64,000 bases of DNA from Pacificoceanicola sp048553275 (GCF_048553275.1 NZ_JBLZMW010000006.1:1-64000), one strand, 5' to 3'. Positions 26,264 through 35,084 are shown, counted from the stretch's first letter. A program made the numbers and translations. The notes: generated by a model from the sequence alone, not told the origin.

Positions 26264-26737
26264 ATGTTCTGGATCTTGTTCGCGATATTTCTGGCCGCCT
26301 GCTTTTCAGTCGGCGCAACGGGGGGATTGTTCCCGCCGGGGGCGTGGTATGATCGCCTGAACAAACCAAGCTGGACGCCGCCGAACTGGCTGTTTCCGGT
26401 GGCCTGGACCACGCTCTATTTGTGCATGGCCTTTGCCGGGGCGCGCGCAGCCGTGGCGCCGGACAATGCCTACGCCATGGCGCTCTGGGCGTTGCAGATC
26501 GCTTTGAACGGACTGTGGACGCCGGTGTTTTTTGGCCTTCGCAGGCTGCGTCTCGGACTCGTTGTGCTGACGGCGCTTTGGTGTGCGGTCGCGGCCAGTT
26601 GTTTCGCCTTGTGGCAAGTTGATTGGCTGGCGGGAATATTGTTTGTGCCCTACCTGACATGGGTGAGCGTTGCCTGGGCGCTTAATTTCTCCGTCATGCG
26701 CCTGAACCCGGAGATGACCCGCGACGCGGATGCGTAA
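26264..26737 (+). CDS. tspO: TspO/MBR family tryptophan-rich sensory protein
   Basis: A 157-residue outer-membrane-type tetrapyrrole-binding protein with five hydrophobic helices. It has the family motifs PPGAWYDRLNKPSWTPPNW and ALNGLWTPVFFGLRR and a Trp-rich end. In Rhodobacter sphaeroides the same gene (crtK/tspO) follows crtB and dampens pigment gene expression under oxygen, probably by affecting porphyrin traffic. It is convergent with crtC, whose stop lies 17 bases away. Confidence 0.94.
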   Translation: MFWILFAIFLAACFSVGATGGLFPPGAWYDRLNKPSWTPPNWLFPVAWTTLYLCMAFAGARAAVAPDNAYAMALWALQIALNGLWTPVFFGLRRLRLGLVVLTALWCAVAASCFALWQVDWLAGILFVPYLTWVSVAWALNFSVMRLNPEMTRDADA

Positions 26738-26754
26738 GACGTACCGCGTCTGAC

Positions 26755-27693
26755 CTAATCAAATGTCCAGTTTGCCCGCCGTGGCACCCGCACCGCCAGC
26801 ATCGGTTTCAACAGCGGCGACCGGAACCGGCGCAGGTCGAGTGCCTCGTGCACGCCCGTGGTGTCCTCTCCGTTCAGATGGGTTTGCACGGCGCTGCGGC
26901 TGTAGAACGGAGCGTCCAGCATGTTTTGCACTTGCCGGGGCGTATGGCCGTGATCGGCCCGCGTTTCACGCCGCACCTGCCAAAGCGAACGCGGCAGGGC
27001 GGCCCTGGGCGGGGCCGGGACGCTTTTCGCGGTGCCGCCCGAGTCAAAATGCAGAGCCGCACTCAGGGTGGAGCCGTCCCGCCGCGCGGCATCGTATAAA
27101 CAAGTACTGCCCTGCCGCGTCGGAAAGCGGCCCCACGTCCAATAGTCAAAGTCCTGCTCCAGTGCGCGGGTGCCAAAATTGGCATCGAAATACCCGTGCC
27201 CCTGCCAGCGCCAGCCTTCGGCGTCCAGATCCACGTTGATGGTGCAGATCGGCGCAAAGGGACGCCAGATATGGGTGCCTTCCGGTGTCAGCGGCAATTC
27301 AACCCCGGTGACAGCGGACGGTGTCAGGGTCATGCGCCCCCGAACGCGCGAAACAAAGGGCGGACTGCTGATTTCGTTGATGTCGATGATCAGTTTGCCC
27401 GCGCGCCAATGCAGCGCGGAGGGGCCCACGGTCAGGCTGTGCGGGGCTTGTCTCAGGGCGCTTTCACCGCGATCCGTCATGGTGAAACGGCCGCCGGGAC
27501 CATAGGTGGCGACATTGATGCAGACATGATTTTCGGGACGTTTGCGCCCGGACCACGCGTACCAAGGGGAAAATACCGACCCTATGAAGGCGATGACGCT
27601 GACGGCGCGGGTTCCGCAGGCGCTGATTCCGTCGACATACCACCAGGCATAGCCGTTTGGCGGGACGCGAAGGTTGAAGTTCGGTCCTTCAAG
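26755..27693 (-). CDS. crtC: Hydroxyneurosporene synthase CrtC, 5' end uncertain
   Basis: Carotenoid 1,2-hydratase that adds water to neurosporene-type carotenoids. Conserved blocks are RVPPNGYAWWYVDGIS, IAFIGSVFSPWYAWSGR, HVCINVATYGPGGRFTMTDR and DFDYWTWGRFP. The family N-terminus begins a few residues before RVPPNGYAWW. No ATG, GTG or TTG occurs in this frame between 27480 (Met of FTMTDR, which would cut about 60 conserved residues) and 27972, deep inside crtD. The end at 27693 marks where homology seems to begin and is not a known start. The 5' part overlaps the last 37 codons of crtD. Coupled or non-standard initiation, or a base error, must be considered. Confidence 0.85.
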   Translation of the reverse strand, partial: LEGPNFNLRVPPNGYAWWYVDGISACGTRAVSVIAFIGSVFSPWYAWSGRKRPENHVCINVATYGPGGRFTMTDRGESALRQAPHSLTVGPSALHWRAGKLIIDINEISSPPFVSRVRGRMTLTPSAVTGVELPLTPEGTHIWRPFAPICTINVDLDAEGWRWQGHGYFDANFGTRALEQDFDYWTWGRFPTRQGSTCLYDAARRDGSTLSAALHFDSGGTAKSVPAPPRAALPRSLWQVRRETRADHGHTPRQVQNMLDAPFYSRSAVQTHLNGEDTTGVHEALDLRRFRSPLLKPMLAVRVPRRANWTFD

Positions 27694-29165
27694 ATCATCT
27701 CGACCGCGTGCCGTGCGGAGAGGATCGCCATCGGCACGCCCGCCCCTGGATGCGCCCCGCCCCCCGCCAGATACAGCCTCTTTATCGCGGTCTGTGCCTT
27801 GGGGCGTTGAAAGCCCGCCATAAGACCGTGCGGGCTCTGCCCGTAAAGGGATCCTTGCGACGCCGGGAACAGTGCTTCGAACCCGGTTGGCGTTGTTAGC
27901 GCCTTTGGGTTCGGGCTGGGCGCGAAGGTCAGGCCGAACTGCGCCAGCGTCTGGAATGTACGGTCGTGACATTGCGAAAACTCCGGATCATGGGCGGGCA
28001 ACGGTGGGGCATTGGCGATGATTTCAAAGCGCTCGACGCGCGGTGGCGGCGCCGGACCGCCGCGATCCATGGCGCAAATGTAAAGCGTGGGGTCGGGGGC
28101 CAATTTGCCCTGTGCCAAGGCGTCGAATTCGGGTTTGGGCGCGTCGCGGAAAAACACGTTGTGATGAGCCAGATCCGGGCCGGATGGCTGCGCCGCAAAG
28201 GCCCAGACTTGCGCCGAAAGGCTGCGTGGCCGGGTCTTTGTCTGTGGCGCCAGCGTGCTGCATTCAGCTCCGAGCGCGCCAACCGCCAGCGCGCGCGGAT
28301 CACCGTTAAACACCAGAACATCGGCGCGCAGCGGTGTTCCGTCGGCCAGCGTCACGCCAATGGCCCGACCTGACGCGCTGTCGATCCTTGCCACATGGCT
28401 GTCGTACAGAAATACTGCTCCGCGCGCCTTTGCCAGGGTCTCGAGCGTCAGGGCCAGTTGAAACATGCCACCCTGAATTTTCCAGACGCCCGCCGCCTCT
28501 GCCTGCCAGATCAGCGCCAGCAGGGCAGGGACCTGATAGGGAGAGCCGCCGACATAGGTGGCATAGCGTCCAAACAGTTGCGCAAGGCGCGGGTCGTCAA
28601 AGCTGCGATCCAGCAGATCGGCAAGCGAGGCCAAAGGCGCCATCTGCCTGAGCACCTGCGGGCGGCGCAGGCATTGCAGCGTTACGCTCAGCCGCGACGG
28701 CGCCGCGGCTTGCATCATTGGCCCATTGAAGGCGAAGAACAACGCCTTGGCGCGGTCCGAGAACACCCTGAATTGCTGGGCCGCTTTTGCGCCGGCGAAG
28801 GCGCGGATGGTGTGCATATTGGCGGCTGGGCTGTCGTAGAGGTCCAGTTGGCTGCCATCGAGCCAGAAGTGTCGCGCGATCAATGGTTGGCGCAGCAAGG
28901 TCAGGTGAGCCTCAACCCGTTCGCCCAAGGCCGCAAACAGCGCTTCAATCACCGGGCGCAGGGTAAGAACCGTCGGACCTGCGTCCACCGGTCCCGCCGT
29001 GGAGGGAATGCAGCGCATCTTGCCTCCCGGCGTCCCATGCCGTTCCAGAACGGTGACGGCAAAGCCGGCATGAGCCAGCCGCGCGGCGGCGGCGAGTCCT
29101 CCGATTCCGGCGCCGATGACCAGGGCGCTTTGCCCGGTGGCCGGACCTTTGGGTGCAGATGTCAT
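27582..29165 (-). CDS. crtD: Methoxyneurosporene (hydroxyneurosporene) dehydrogenase CrtD
   Basis: A 527-residue FAD-dependent C-3,4 desaturase acting after CrtC/CrtF on the way to spheroidene. It has the FAD motif ALVIGAGIGGLAAAARLAHA, then ERHGTPGGKMRC. The C-terminal signature is LYLAGGGAHPGAGVPMAILS. The ATG at 29165 places the FAD motif near residue 13; a start at 29201 is also open. After the conserved end there is a tail of about 45 residues rich in Ser/Thr/Pro that overlaps crtC. It is divergent from crtE across a double PpsR box. Confidence 0.94.
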   Translation of the reverse strand: MTSAPKGPATGQSALVIGAGIGGLAAAARLAHAGFAVTVLERHGTPGGKMRCIPSTAGPVDAGPTVLTLRPVIEALFAALGERVEAHLTLLRQPLIARHFWLDGSQLDLYDSPAANMHTIRAFAGAKAAQQFRVFSDRAKALFFAFNGPMMQAAAPSRLSVTLQCLRRPQVLRQMAPLASLADLLDRSFDDPRLAQLFGRYATYVGGSPYQVPALLALIWQAEAAGVWKIQGGMFQLALTLETLAKARGAVFLYDSHVARIDSASGRAIGVTLADGTPLRADVLVFNGDPRALAVGALGAECSTLAPQTKTRPRSLSAQVWAFAAQPSGPDLAHHNVFFRDAPKPEFDALAQGKLAPDPTLYICAMDRGGPAPPPRVERFEIIANAPPLPAHDPEFSQCHDRTFQTLAQFGLTFAPSPNPKALTTPTGFEALFPASQGSLYGQSPHGLMAGFQRPKAQTAIKRLYLAGGGAHPGAGVPMAILSARHAVEMILKDRTSTFASRQTAMPGGMSTESAPAEPAPSASSPS

Positions 29166-29194
29166 GCTGCAATTATTGACTCGCTGCGCCAAAG

Positions 29195-29212
29195 TGTCCA
29201 TTCTAATTTACA
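29195..29212. promoter_or_regulatory. PpsR box 1, crtD/crtE
   Basis: TGTCCATTCTAATTTACA, an exact TGT-N12-ACA palindrome between the divergent crtD and crtE genes. The second box begins 8 bases after it (7 bases between), the spacing that lets PpsR tetramers bind both together. Confidence 0.88.
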
Positions 29213-29219
29213 CAACGTA

Positions 29220-29237
29220 TGTAATTATCAATTTACA
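29220..29237. promoter_or_regulatory. PpsR box 2, crtD/crtE
   Basis: TGTAATTATCAATTTACA, an exact TGT-N12-ACA palindrome 22 bases before the crtE start. With box 1 it should repress crtE-crtF and crtD-crtC at once under oxygen or light. Confidence 0.88.
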
Positions 29238-29259
29238 TACAGCTGCGAGGGAGACCGCA

Positions 29260-30129
29260 ATGCCATTGTCGCAACGCATCGAAACGGCCATGGCGCGCGC
29301 GCTGGACCTGTCACAGGATGGTCAGGCACCGCTGCAATTGGGCGCGGCCCTGCATTACGCCACCTCGCCTGGGGGCGCGCGAATTCGGCCGACGATCCTG
29401 CTCTCTGTGGCCATGTCCTGCGGGGATGACCAACCGAAACTGGCGAACGCGGCGGCGGCAGCGCTTGAATTGATCCATTGCGCCAGCCTTGTGCATGACG
29501 ATTTGCCTTGCTTTGACGACGCGGATGTACGGCGCGGCAAACCTTCGGTGCACCGCGCCTTTTCCGAGCCATTGGCGGTCTTGACCGGCGACAGCCTCAT
29601 TGTGCTTGCCTTTGAAGTCCTGTCCCGGACGGTGCCTGACAATCCGGACAGGGCGGCGCAATTGCTGCTGTCGCTGGCCAAACGCACGGGCATGCCCGGC
29701 GGGATCTGTGCCGGGCAGGGCTGGGAAAGTGAGCCGAAGATCGACCTGGGCGCGTACCACCGGTCCAAGACGGCTGCGCTGTTCATAGCCGCGACCGAGA
29801 TGGGGGCGATCTCTGCCGGGCATGCCCCGGAGGAGTGGCACGATCTCGGCGCGCTGATCGGCGAGGCCTTCCAGGTTGCCGATGACTTGCGCGATGCGCT
29901 GCTCGACGAGAAATCTCTGGGTAAACCCGTGGGGCAGGACGATCTGCATGGGAGGCCCAACGCGGTGACCCAATTGGGCATCAAGGGTGCCTTGGATCGG
30001 CTGTCGCATATTCTGGCCGGGGCGATCGCGTCCATCCCATCCTGCCCCGGAGAGGCGGCCCTTGCGCGGATGGTCAGTCATCAGGCCGAAAAGATCATGC
30101 CCGCCGTGCCCGCAAAGTACCGGGTCTAA
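29260..30129 (+). CDS. crtE: Geranylgeranyl diphosphate synthase CrtE
   Basis: A 289-residue short-chain prenyltransferase giving C20 precursor for carotenoids and the bacteriochlorophyll tail. The first Asp-rich motif is HDDLPCFDDADVRRGK and the second is QVADDLRDALLDE. The frame is open to 29116, but the ATG at 29260 has a GAGGGAGA ribosome site and lies just past the two PpsR boxes. crtF starts four bases after its stop. Confidence 0.95.
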   Translation: MPLSQRIETAMARALDLSQDGQAPLQLGAALHYATSPGGARIRPTILLSVAMSCGDDQPKLANAAAAALELIHCASLVHDDLPCFDDADVRRGKPSVHRAFSEPLAVLTGDSLIVLAFEVLSRTVPDNPDRAAQLLLSLAKRTGMPGGICAGQGWESEPKIDLGAYHRSKTAALFIAATEMGAISAGHAPEEWHDLGALIGEAFQVADDLRDALLDEKSLGKPVGQDDLHGRPNAVTQLGIKGALDRLSHILAGAIASIPSCPGEAALARMVSHQAEKIMPAVPAKYRV

Positions 30130-30133
30130 GTCC

Positions 30134-31258
30134 GTGGCAGTGGCCAGCGATCCGCAATTGCGGCGCGGCAGGGGGCCATGGCTGCCGCGTTTGATCGCGC
30201 GACCGAGGGTTCAGCGCTGGGCCAGCCGACTGCCCTTCGGGCGGGGAATGGCCCGCCGCGACGGAGCGGCGATCTTCGATATTCTTCAGGGGTTTGTGGC
30301 GGCTCAGGTCTTGGGGGCCCTCGTCGAACTTGGTCTGCTTCGGCGGTTGCTGGATGCGCCCCTGAGCGCCGAGGATCTGGCGCCGGAGCTTGGGACCGAG
30401 GTGGCGCGCCTGCAAGCCTTGTTGCAGGCCGGAGCCGCGTTGGATTTGCTGCGCCTGCGCCGCGACGGGCGGTTCACCCTGGCCCGCAAGGGCGCCGCGA
30501 TTTTGGGTGTTCCGGGGCTGGAAGACATGATCCGGCATAACCGCGCCTTCTATCAGGACATGGCTGATCCGGTTGCGCTCTTGCGCGGGGCGCGCGAAAC
30601 CAACATGGCGCGGTTCTGGCCCTATGTCTTTGGCCAAAGCGGCGAGATTCCGGCCGATGTGTCAGAGCGTTATTCTGATCTGATGGCGCGCTCGCAGGTT
30701 CTGGTGGCAGAGGACACCCTGCGGACCGTAACATTTTCCGGCGTGCGCCGCTTGATGGATGTGGGCGGCGGGTCCGGTGTGTTTCTCGGGGCGGTTCTGC
30801 GCAAATATTCCAGTCTGAAGGGGGTGGTGTTCGATCTGCCCGGTGTTCAGACCATGGCAACAGCCACCCTGACCGAAGCCGGATTGGAAGGCCGCACCGC
30901 ATTTGAGGCTGGGAGCTTTCGTGACAGGGCGTTGCCCGAAGGGGCCGATGCCATCTCGCTGGTGCGGGTGCTCTATGACCATGATGACAACACGGTGCGC
31001 GATCTTCTTCGCAAGGTCCACGCGGCACTGCCGCCGGGCGGGCGGCTGATCATCTCCGAACCGATGTCCGGTGGCGCGCGACCTGATCGTGCCACGGATG
31101 TCTACTTCGCCTTCTACACGATGGCGATGGGAACCGGGTGTACGCGCTCGGCCGAGCGAATCGCAGAGCTGTGCTGCGAAGCCGGCTTCTCCGATCTTCA
31201 CAGCCCACAGCCCGCCCGCCCTTACATCACGCGCGTGATCACGGCCAAGCGGGCCTGA
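30134..31258 (+). CDS. crtF: Hydroxyneurosporene O-methyltransferase CrtF
   Basis: A 374-residue SAM-dependent methyltransferase that makes the methoxy group of spheroidene-type carotenoids. It has an N-terminal winged-helix dimerisation domain (FDILQGFVAAQVLGALVELG), then the SAM site LMDVGGGSGVFLG and the class signature LVRVLYDHDD. I chose the GTG at 30134, just after the crtE stop; a GTG at 30140 is also possible. The long frame before it overlaps crtE and is not coding. Confidence 0.93.
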   Translation: MAVASDPQLRRGRGPWLPRLIARPRVQRWASRLPFGRGMARRDGAAIFDILQGFVAAQVLGALVELGLLRRLLDAPLSAEDLAPELGTEVARLQALLQAGAALDLLRLRRDGRFTLARKGAAILGVPGLEDMIRHNRAFYQDMADPVALLRGARETNMARFWPYVFGQSGEIPADVSERYSDLMARSQVLVAEDTLRTVTFSGVRRLMDVGGGSGVFLGAVLRKYSSLKGVVFDLPGVQTMATATLTEAGLEGRTAFEAGSFRDRALPEGADAISLVRVLYDHDDNTVRDLLRKVHAALPPGGRLIISEPMSGGARPDRATDVYFAFYTMAMGTGCTRSAERIAELCCEAGFSDLHSPQPARPYITRVITAKRA

Positions 31259-31272
31259 CGCGGATCAGTTGG

Positions 31273-31290
31273 TGTAAACTAATATTGACA
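31273..31290. promoter_or_regulatory. PpsR box 1 of bchC
   Basis: TGTAAACTAATATTGACA, an exact TGT-N12-ACA palindrome in the gap after crtF. Its right end contains TTGACA, a likely -35 element for the bchCXYZ-puf transcript. Confidence 0.88.
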
Positions 31291-31298
31291 GATTTTTG

Positions 31299-31316
31299 TG
31301 TACGTGTAGGCTTACA
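31299..31316. promoter_or_regulatory. PpsR box 2 of bchC
   Basis: TGTACGTGTAGGCTTACA, an exact TGT-N12-ACA palindrome 8 bases after box 1, the same layout as the well-studied Rhodobacter bchC promoter. It places the whole bchC-pufC region under PpsR control. Confidence 0.85.
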
Positions 31317-31376
31317 TTAACGTGGCGATAAGACGCGGCGATACCCGCCAGCGCAATCGCAGAATGGGAGGCGTTC

Positions 31377-32318
31377 ATGGATACTCTCGCTGTCCTCCTG
31401 AATGGTCCTGAGGATCTTCATTTGGAAACCTTGGCGCTGAAGGCGCCGGGCAAAGATGATCTGATCGTCGAAATTTCCAATTCCGGAATTTCCACCGGCA
31501 CGGAAAAACTGTTTTGGTCCGGCGCCATGCCGCCGTTTCCGGGCATGGGTTATCCTCTGGTACCGGGCTACGAATCCACCGGCGAAGTGGTCGAGGCCGC
31601 GCCGGGCACCGGGTTCAGATCCGGCGATCGCGTCTTCGTTCCCGGGGCCGATTGCTTTGACGGGGCCTTTGGCTTGTTTGGCGGGGCGGCGTCGCACCTG
31701 GTGACGCCGGCCTCCCGGGTGACCAAAATCGACAGCGGCCTCGGCGCCGAAGGCGCATTGCTGGCCCTTGCCGCAACTGCCCGCCATGCCATGGCCGGAC
31801 TGGACAAGCGCGTGCCCGACCTGATCGTCGGCCACGGAACTCTGGGTCGCTTGCTGGCGCGTCTGACAATTGCGGCGGGCGCTCCGGCCCCGACCGTCTG
31901 GGAAACGCAGGACAGCCGCCGCAGCGGCGCCATAGGCTATGATGTCATTGCGCCCGAGGATGACCCGCGCCGCGATTATCGCGCGATCTATGACGCCTCC
32001 GGAAACGCTTCGATCCTGAATGATCTGATCGGTCGGATCGCCAAGGGCGGCGAAGTGGTTCTGGCCGGATTTTATCCCGAAGGGCTCAGCTTTGCCTTTC
32101 CGCCCGCTTTCATGAAAGAGGCGCGGCTGCGTGTGGCCGCCGAATGGGCCCGCGATGACCTGAGCGCCGTGCGCGCCCTGGTCGAGACCGGCGCGCTGTC
32201 TCTGGGCGGCCTCATCACCCACCGGGCTCCGGCCGATCAAGCGCCTGCGGCCTACCGCACGGCCTTTGACGACGCCGATTGCCTGAAAATGATACTCAAC
32301 TGGAAGGACGCAGCGTGA
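31377..32318 (+). CDS. bchC: BchC, bacteriochlorophyllide a dehydrogenase
   Basis: A 313-residue MDR-type dehydrogenase that oxidises the 3-hydroxyethyl group to the 3-acetyl group of bacteriochlorophyllide a. It has NSGISTGTEKLFWSGAMPPF, then MGYPLVPGYESTGEV, and VGHGTLGRLLARL as the degenerate nucleotide-binding loop. GGGAGG precedes the ATG. It is the first gene of the bchCXYZ-puf run, and its stop overlaps the bchX GTG start. Confidence 0.96.
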   Translation: MDTLAVLLNGPEDLHLETLALKAPGKDDLIVEISNSGISTGTEKLFWSGAMPPFPGMGYPLVPGYESTGEVVEAAPGTGFRSGDRVFVPGADCFDGAFGLFGGAASHLVTPASRVTKIDSGLGAEGALLALAATARHAMAGLDKRVPDLIVGHGTLGRLLARLTIAAGAPAPTVWETQDSRRSGAIGYDVIAPEDDPRRDYRAIYDASGNASILNDLIGRIAKGGEVVLAGFYPEGLSFAFPPAFMKEARLRVAAEWARDDLSAVRALVETGALSLGGLITHRAPADQAPAAYRTAFDDADCLKMILNWKDAA

Positions 32319-33316
32319 AGGACGACGTACCCAATCTGAAGGACTTCGACCAAAGACTGCGTGACGAGGCGCACGAGGATCTGGCCGATCTTGTCACCGA
32401 TGAGCCGAAGAGTAAGACGCAGATCATCGCGATATACGGCAAGGGCGGCATCGGAAAATCCTTTACGCTGGCCAATCTCAGCCACATGATGGCCGAGCAG
32501 GGCAAGCGCGTGCTGCTGATCGGATGCGATCCGAAATCGGACACCACGAGCCTGCTGTTCGGCGGCAAGGCCTGCCCGACGATCATCGAAACCTCGACCA
32601 AGAAGAACCTCGCCGGAGAGCAGGTCGCCATTGGCGATGTCTGTTTCAAACGCGGCGGCGTCTTTGCGATGGAGCTTGGCGGGCCCGAGGTCGGTCGCGG
32701 CTGTGGCGGGCGGGGGATCATCCACGGCTTCGAGCTGCTGGAGAAACTCGGCTTTCACGACTGGGATTTCGACTATGTCCTGCTCGACTTTCTGGGCGAT
32801 GTGGTCTGCGGTGGATTTGGCCTGCCGATCGCGCGGGACATGGCGCAGAAGGTGATCCTCGTCGCGTCCAATGACCTGCAGTCGCTGTACGTCGCCAACA
32901 ATGTCTGCTCGGCGGTGGAGTATTTCCGCAAGCTCGGCGGCAATGTCGGGGTCGCGGGCCTTGTGATCAACAAGGACGATCATTCCGGCGAGGCGCAGGC
33001 CTTTGCCAAGTCCGTGGATATCCCGGTTCTGGCGGCGATCCCGCAGGATGATGACCTGCGCAAGAAATCCGCGAATTACCAGATCGTCGGCACGGCCCAA
33101 AGCCAATGGGGCAGCCTGTTTGCCGAACTGGCCGAAGCGGTGTCTCTGGCGCCGCCCGTGCGGCCCTCGCCGTTGGATCAGGACGGTTTGCTGGCGCTAT
33201 TCGACAGCAAGGACACCGGCGGTGACGTTGTGCTGGAGCCGGCCACCGACGCGGATATGCGTGGCAAGTATGCCAAGCCGCAGGAGTCGCTGGAGGTGGT
33301 CTATGACGAGGCCTGA
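32315..33316 (+). CDS. bchX: Chlorophyllide a reductase iron protein BchX
   Basis: A 333-residue NifH-like ATPase that passes electrons to the BchY/BchZ core. Walker A is YGKGGIGKSFT (41-51). Cysteines for the bridging 4Fe-4S cluster are in GRGCGGRGI and VVCGGFGLP. The GTG at 32315 overlaps the bchC stop. The reaction reduces ring B of chlorophyllide a, committing the pigment to a bacteriochlorin. A small ORF and then bchY follow with overlaps. Confidence 0.97.
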   Translation: MKDDVPNLKDFDQRLRDEAHEDLADLVTDEPKSKTQIIAIYGKGGIGKSFTLANLSHMMAEQGKRVLLIGCDPKSDTTSLLFGGKACPTIIETSTKKNLAGEQVAIGDVCFKRGGVFAMELGGPEVGRGCGGRGIIHGFELLEKLGFHDWDFDYVLLDFLGDVVCGGFGLPIARDMAQKVILVASNDLQSLYVANNVCSAVEYFRKLGGNVGVAGLVINKDDHSGEAQAFAKSVDIPVLAAIPQDDDLRKKSANYQIVGTAQSQWGSLFAELAEAVSLAPPVRPSPLDQDGLLALFDSKDTGGDVVLEPATDADMRGKYAKPQESLEVVYDEA

Positions 33317-33461
33317 TCCCACGCCCAAACGATCCGCCAACCCTGTCCTGGCCGAGGTACGCGACTGGTTGCGCCGGGCACGGCCCGAGCAGATCAAGCG
33401 CCTCCTGTCGGATATCCAGCGCAGCACGCCCGAGCGTGCCAGCCAGTCGGAGGCAAAATGA
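33303..33461 (+). CDS. 52-aa ORF between bchX and bchY, unknown
   Basis: A 52-codon ORF that overlaps the end of bchX by 14 bases and whose stop overlaps the bchY start (ATGA). Without it a 141-base gap would separate two tightly coupled genes. The product is basic and probably helical: VLAEVRDWLRRARPEQIKRL, then a Ser/Arg-rich tail. It has no cysteines and no membrane segment. I do not recognise a family, and it is not part of the textbook Rhodobacter bchCXYZ order. It may be a small adaptor of the chlorophyllide reductase or a coupling ORF that carries ribosomes to bchY. Conservation is untested. Confidence 0.6.
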   Translation: MTRPDPTPKRSANPVLAEVRDWLRRARPEQIKRLLSDIQRSTPERASQSEAK

Positions 33462-35020
33462 CCGACGAAATCACCTATGACGACGCGGCCCAGGCCGACG
33501 TGACCCTTGGCAAAGCGCGCGAGGCCGGTCCTGACTTGTCCGGGCCGCCGGAGCTTGGCTGCCATTCCGGCAGTGAGCTGGAAAAGGCCGCCCGCGCCGC
33601 CGGATCAAGCGACATTCTTGACCAATATGCCCGTGATTACCCGACAGGGCCGCACGACAAACCGCAAAGCATGTGTCCAGCCTTTGGCAGCCTGCGCGTT
33701 GGCCTGCGGATGAAGCGCGTAGCCACGGTTCTCAGCGGATCGGCCTGTTGCGTCTATGGTCTGACCTTTGTCAGCCATTTTTACGGGGCGCGGCGGTCCG
33801 TAGGCTATGTGCCGTTCAACTCGGAATCGCTGGTGACCGGCAAGCTGTTCGAAGACATTCGCGATGCGGTCCACGAACTGGCCGATCCTGATTTGTATGA
33901 CGCAGTGGTGGTGACCAATCTTTGCGTGCCGACCGCCTCTGGCGTGCCGCTTCGGTTGCTGCCTGATGAGATCAACGGCGTACGGATCGTTGGGATCGAC
34001 GTGCCGGGATTTGGCATCCCCACCCACGCCGAGGCCAAGGACGTTCTTGCCGGGGCGATGCTGAATTATGCCCGCAAGGAGGTCAAGGCAGGCCCGGTTC
34101 CGGCGCCCGTTGGCGGGGTTTCCGACCTTCCCACAGTGACCTTGCTGGGCGAAATGTTCCCAGCGGATCCGGTGATGATCGGCGCGATGCTGGCCCCGAT
34201 GGGGCTTGCCGCCGGGCCGGTGGTGCCATGCCGCGAATGGCGCGAACTTTACGCCGCGCTGGATTGCGGCGCGGTGGCAGCGATTCATCCGTTTTATACA
34301 GCCGCCGTACGGGAATTTGAGACCGCCGGGCGCAAGATCGTCGGCAGCGCGCCGGTTGGTCATGACGGCACAGCAGCCTGGCTTGCGGCGATTGGCGATG
34401 CCTTCGGGTTGTCCTCCGACGCTGTGGCGGCCTCGCAAAACGCTTTCCTGCCCGCGATCAAGGGCGCGCTTGCGGCGGCTCCGGTCAAGGGGGTGATCAC
34501 CCTGTCGGGATATGAAGGCAGCGAATTGCTCGTCGCCCGGCTGCTGATCGAAAGCGGCGCGACGATCCCTTATGTCGGCACCGCCTGCGCCAAATCGCCA
34601 TGGTCGGCGGAGGATGCTGAGTGGCTGAGGGCGCGCGGCGTCAAAGTGAAATTCCGTGCCTCGCTCGAAGACGATTGTGCCGCCATGGAAGGGATCAAGC
34701 CTGACCTTGCCATTGGCACCACGCCGGTCGTGCAGAAGGCAAAGGCTCTGGGCATCCCGGCGCTGTACTTCACCAACCTGATTTCGGCGCGGCCCCTGAT
34801 GGGGCCGGCGGGCGCGGGGTCGCTGGCCGAGGTCGTGAATGCGGCAATGGCCAACAAAGGCCGCATGGACAAGATGCGCGACTTCTTCGAGGGCGTCGGC
34901 GCGGGCGACACCGCCGGGATCTGGGAAGGGGCACCGAACCTGCGCCCTGACTTCCGGGCGATGAACCAAAAGAAGATCGAGAAAAAGGCGCGCGCCGCCA
35001 AGGCGGAGCAAATGATATGA
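33458..35020 (+). CDS. bchY: Chlorophyllide a reductase subunit Y
   Basis: A 520-residue NifD/BchN-like catalytic subunit. The Cys for the FeS cluster appears in SMCPAFGSLRVGLRMK, SACCVYGLTFVSHFYG and TNLCVPTASGVPL. It pairs with BchZ to form the catalytic component fed by BchX. The start overlaps the preceding small ORF. A very short frame starting at 35017 inside its end leads only to a stop at 35091 and looks like a leader for bchZ. Confidence 0.96.
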   Translation: MTDEITYDDAAQADVTLGKAREAGPDLSGPPELGCHSGSELEKAARAAGSSDILDQYARDYPTGPHDKPQSMCPAFGSLRVGLRMKRVATVLSGSACCVYGLTFVSHFYGARRSVGYVPFNSESLVTGKLFEDIRDAVHELADPDLYDAVVVTNLCVPTASGVPLRLLPDEINGVRIVGIDVPGFGIPTHAEAKDVLAGAMLNYARKEVKAGPVPAPVGGVSDLPTVTLLGEMFPADPVMIGAMLAPMGLAAGPVVPCREWRELYAALDCGAVAAIHPFYTAAVREFETAGRKIVGSAPVGHDGTAAWLAAIGDAFGLSSDAVAASQNAFLPAIKGALAAAPVKGVITLSGYEGSELLVARLLIESGATIPYVGTACAKSPWSAEDAEWLRARGVKVKFRASLEDDCAAMEGIKPDLAIGTTPVVQKAKALGIPALYFTNLISARPLMGPAGAGSLAEVVNAAMANKGRMDKMRDFFEGVGAGDTAGIWEGAPNLRPDFRAMNQKKIEKKARAAKAEQMI

Positions 35021-35084
35021 CTGCGCGTTTCTCTTGCCTGATGCGCCATACAGCCAACCACCCTTTGAGCGGGGGGTTTGCGTC

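Noticed and set aside
26738..26754. Short hairpin AGACG/CGTCT between tspO and crtC as terminator
   Set aside because: Only five pairs and no T-run; too weak to call.
31317..32240. 307-codon minus-strand ORF opposite bchC
   Set aside because: It covers the bchC promoter region and gene in antisense and has no domain.
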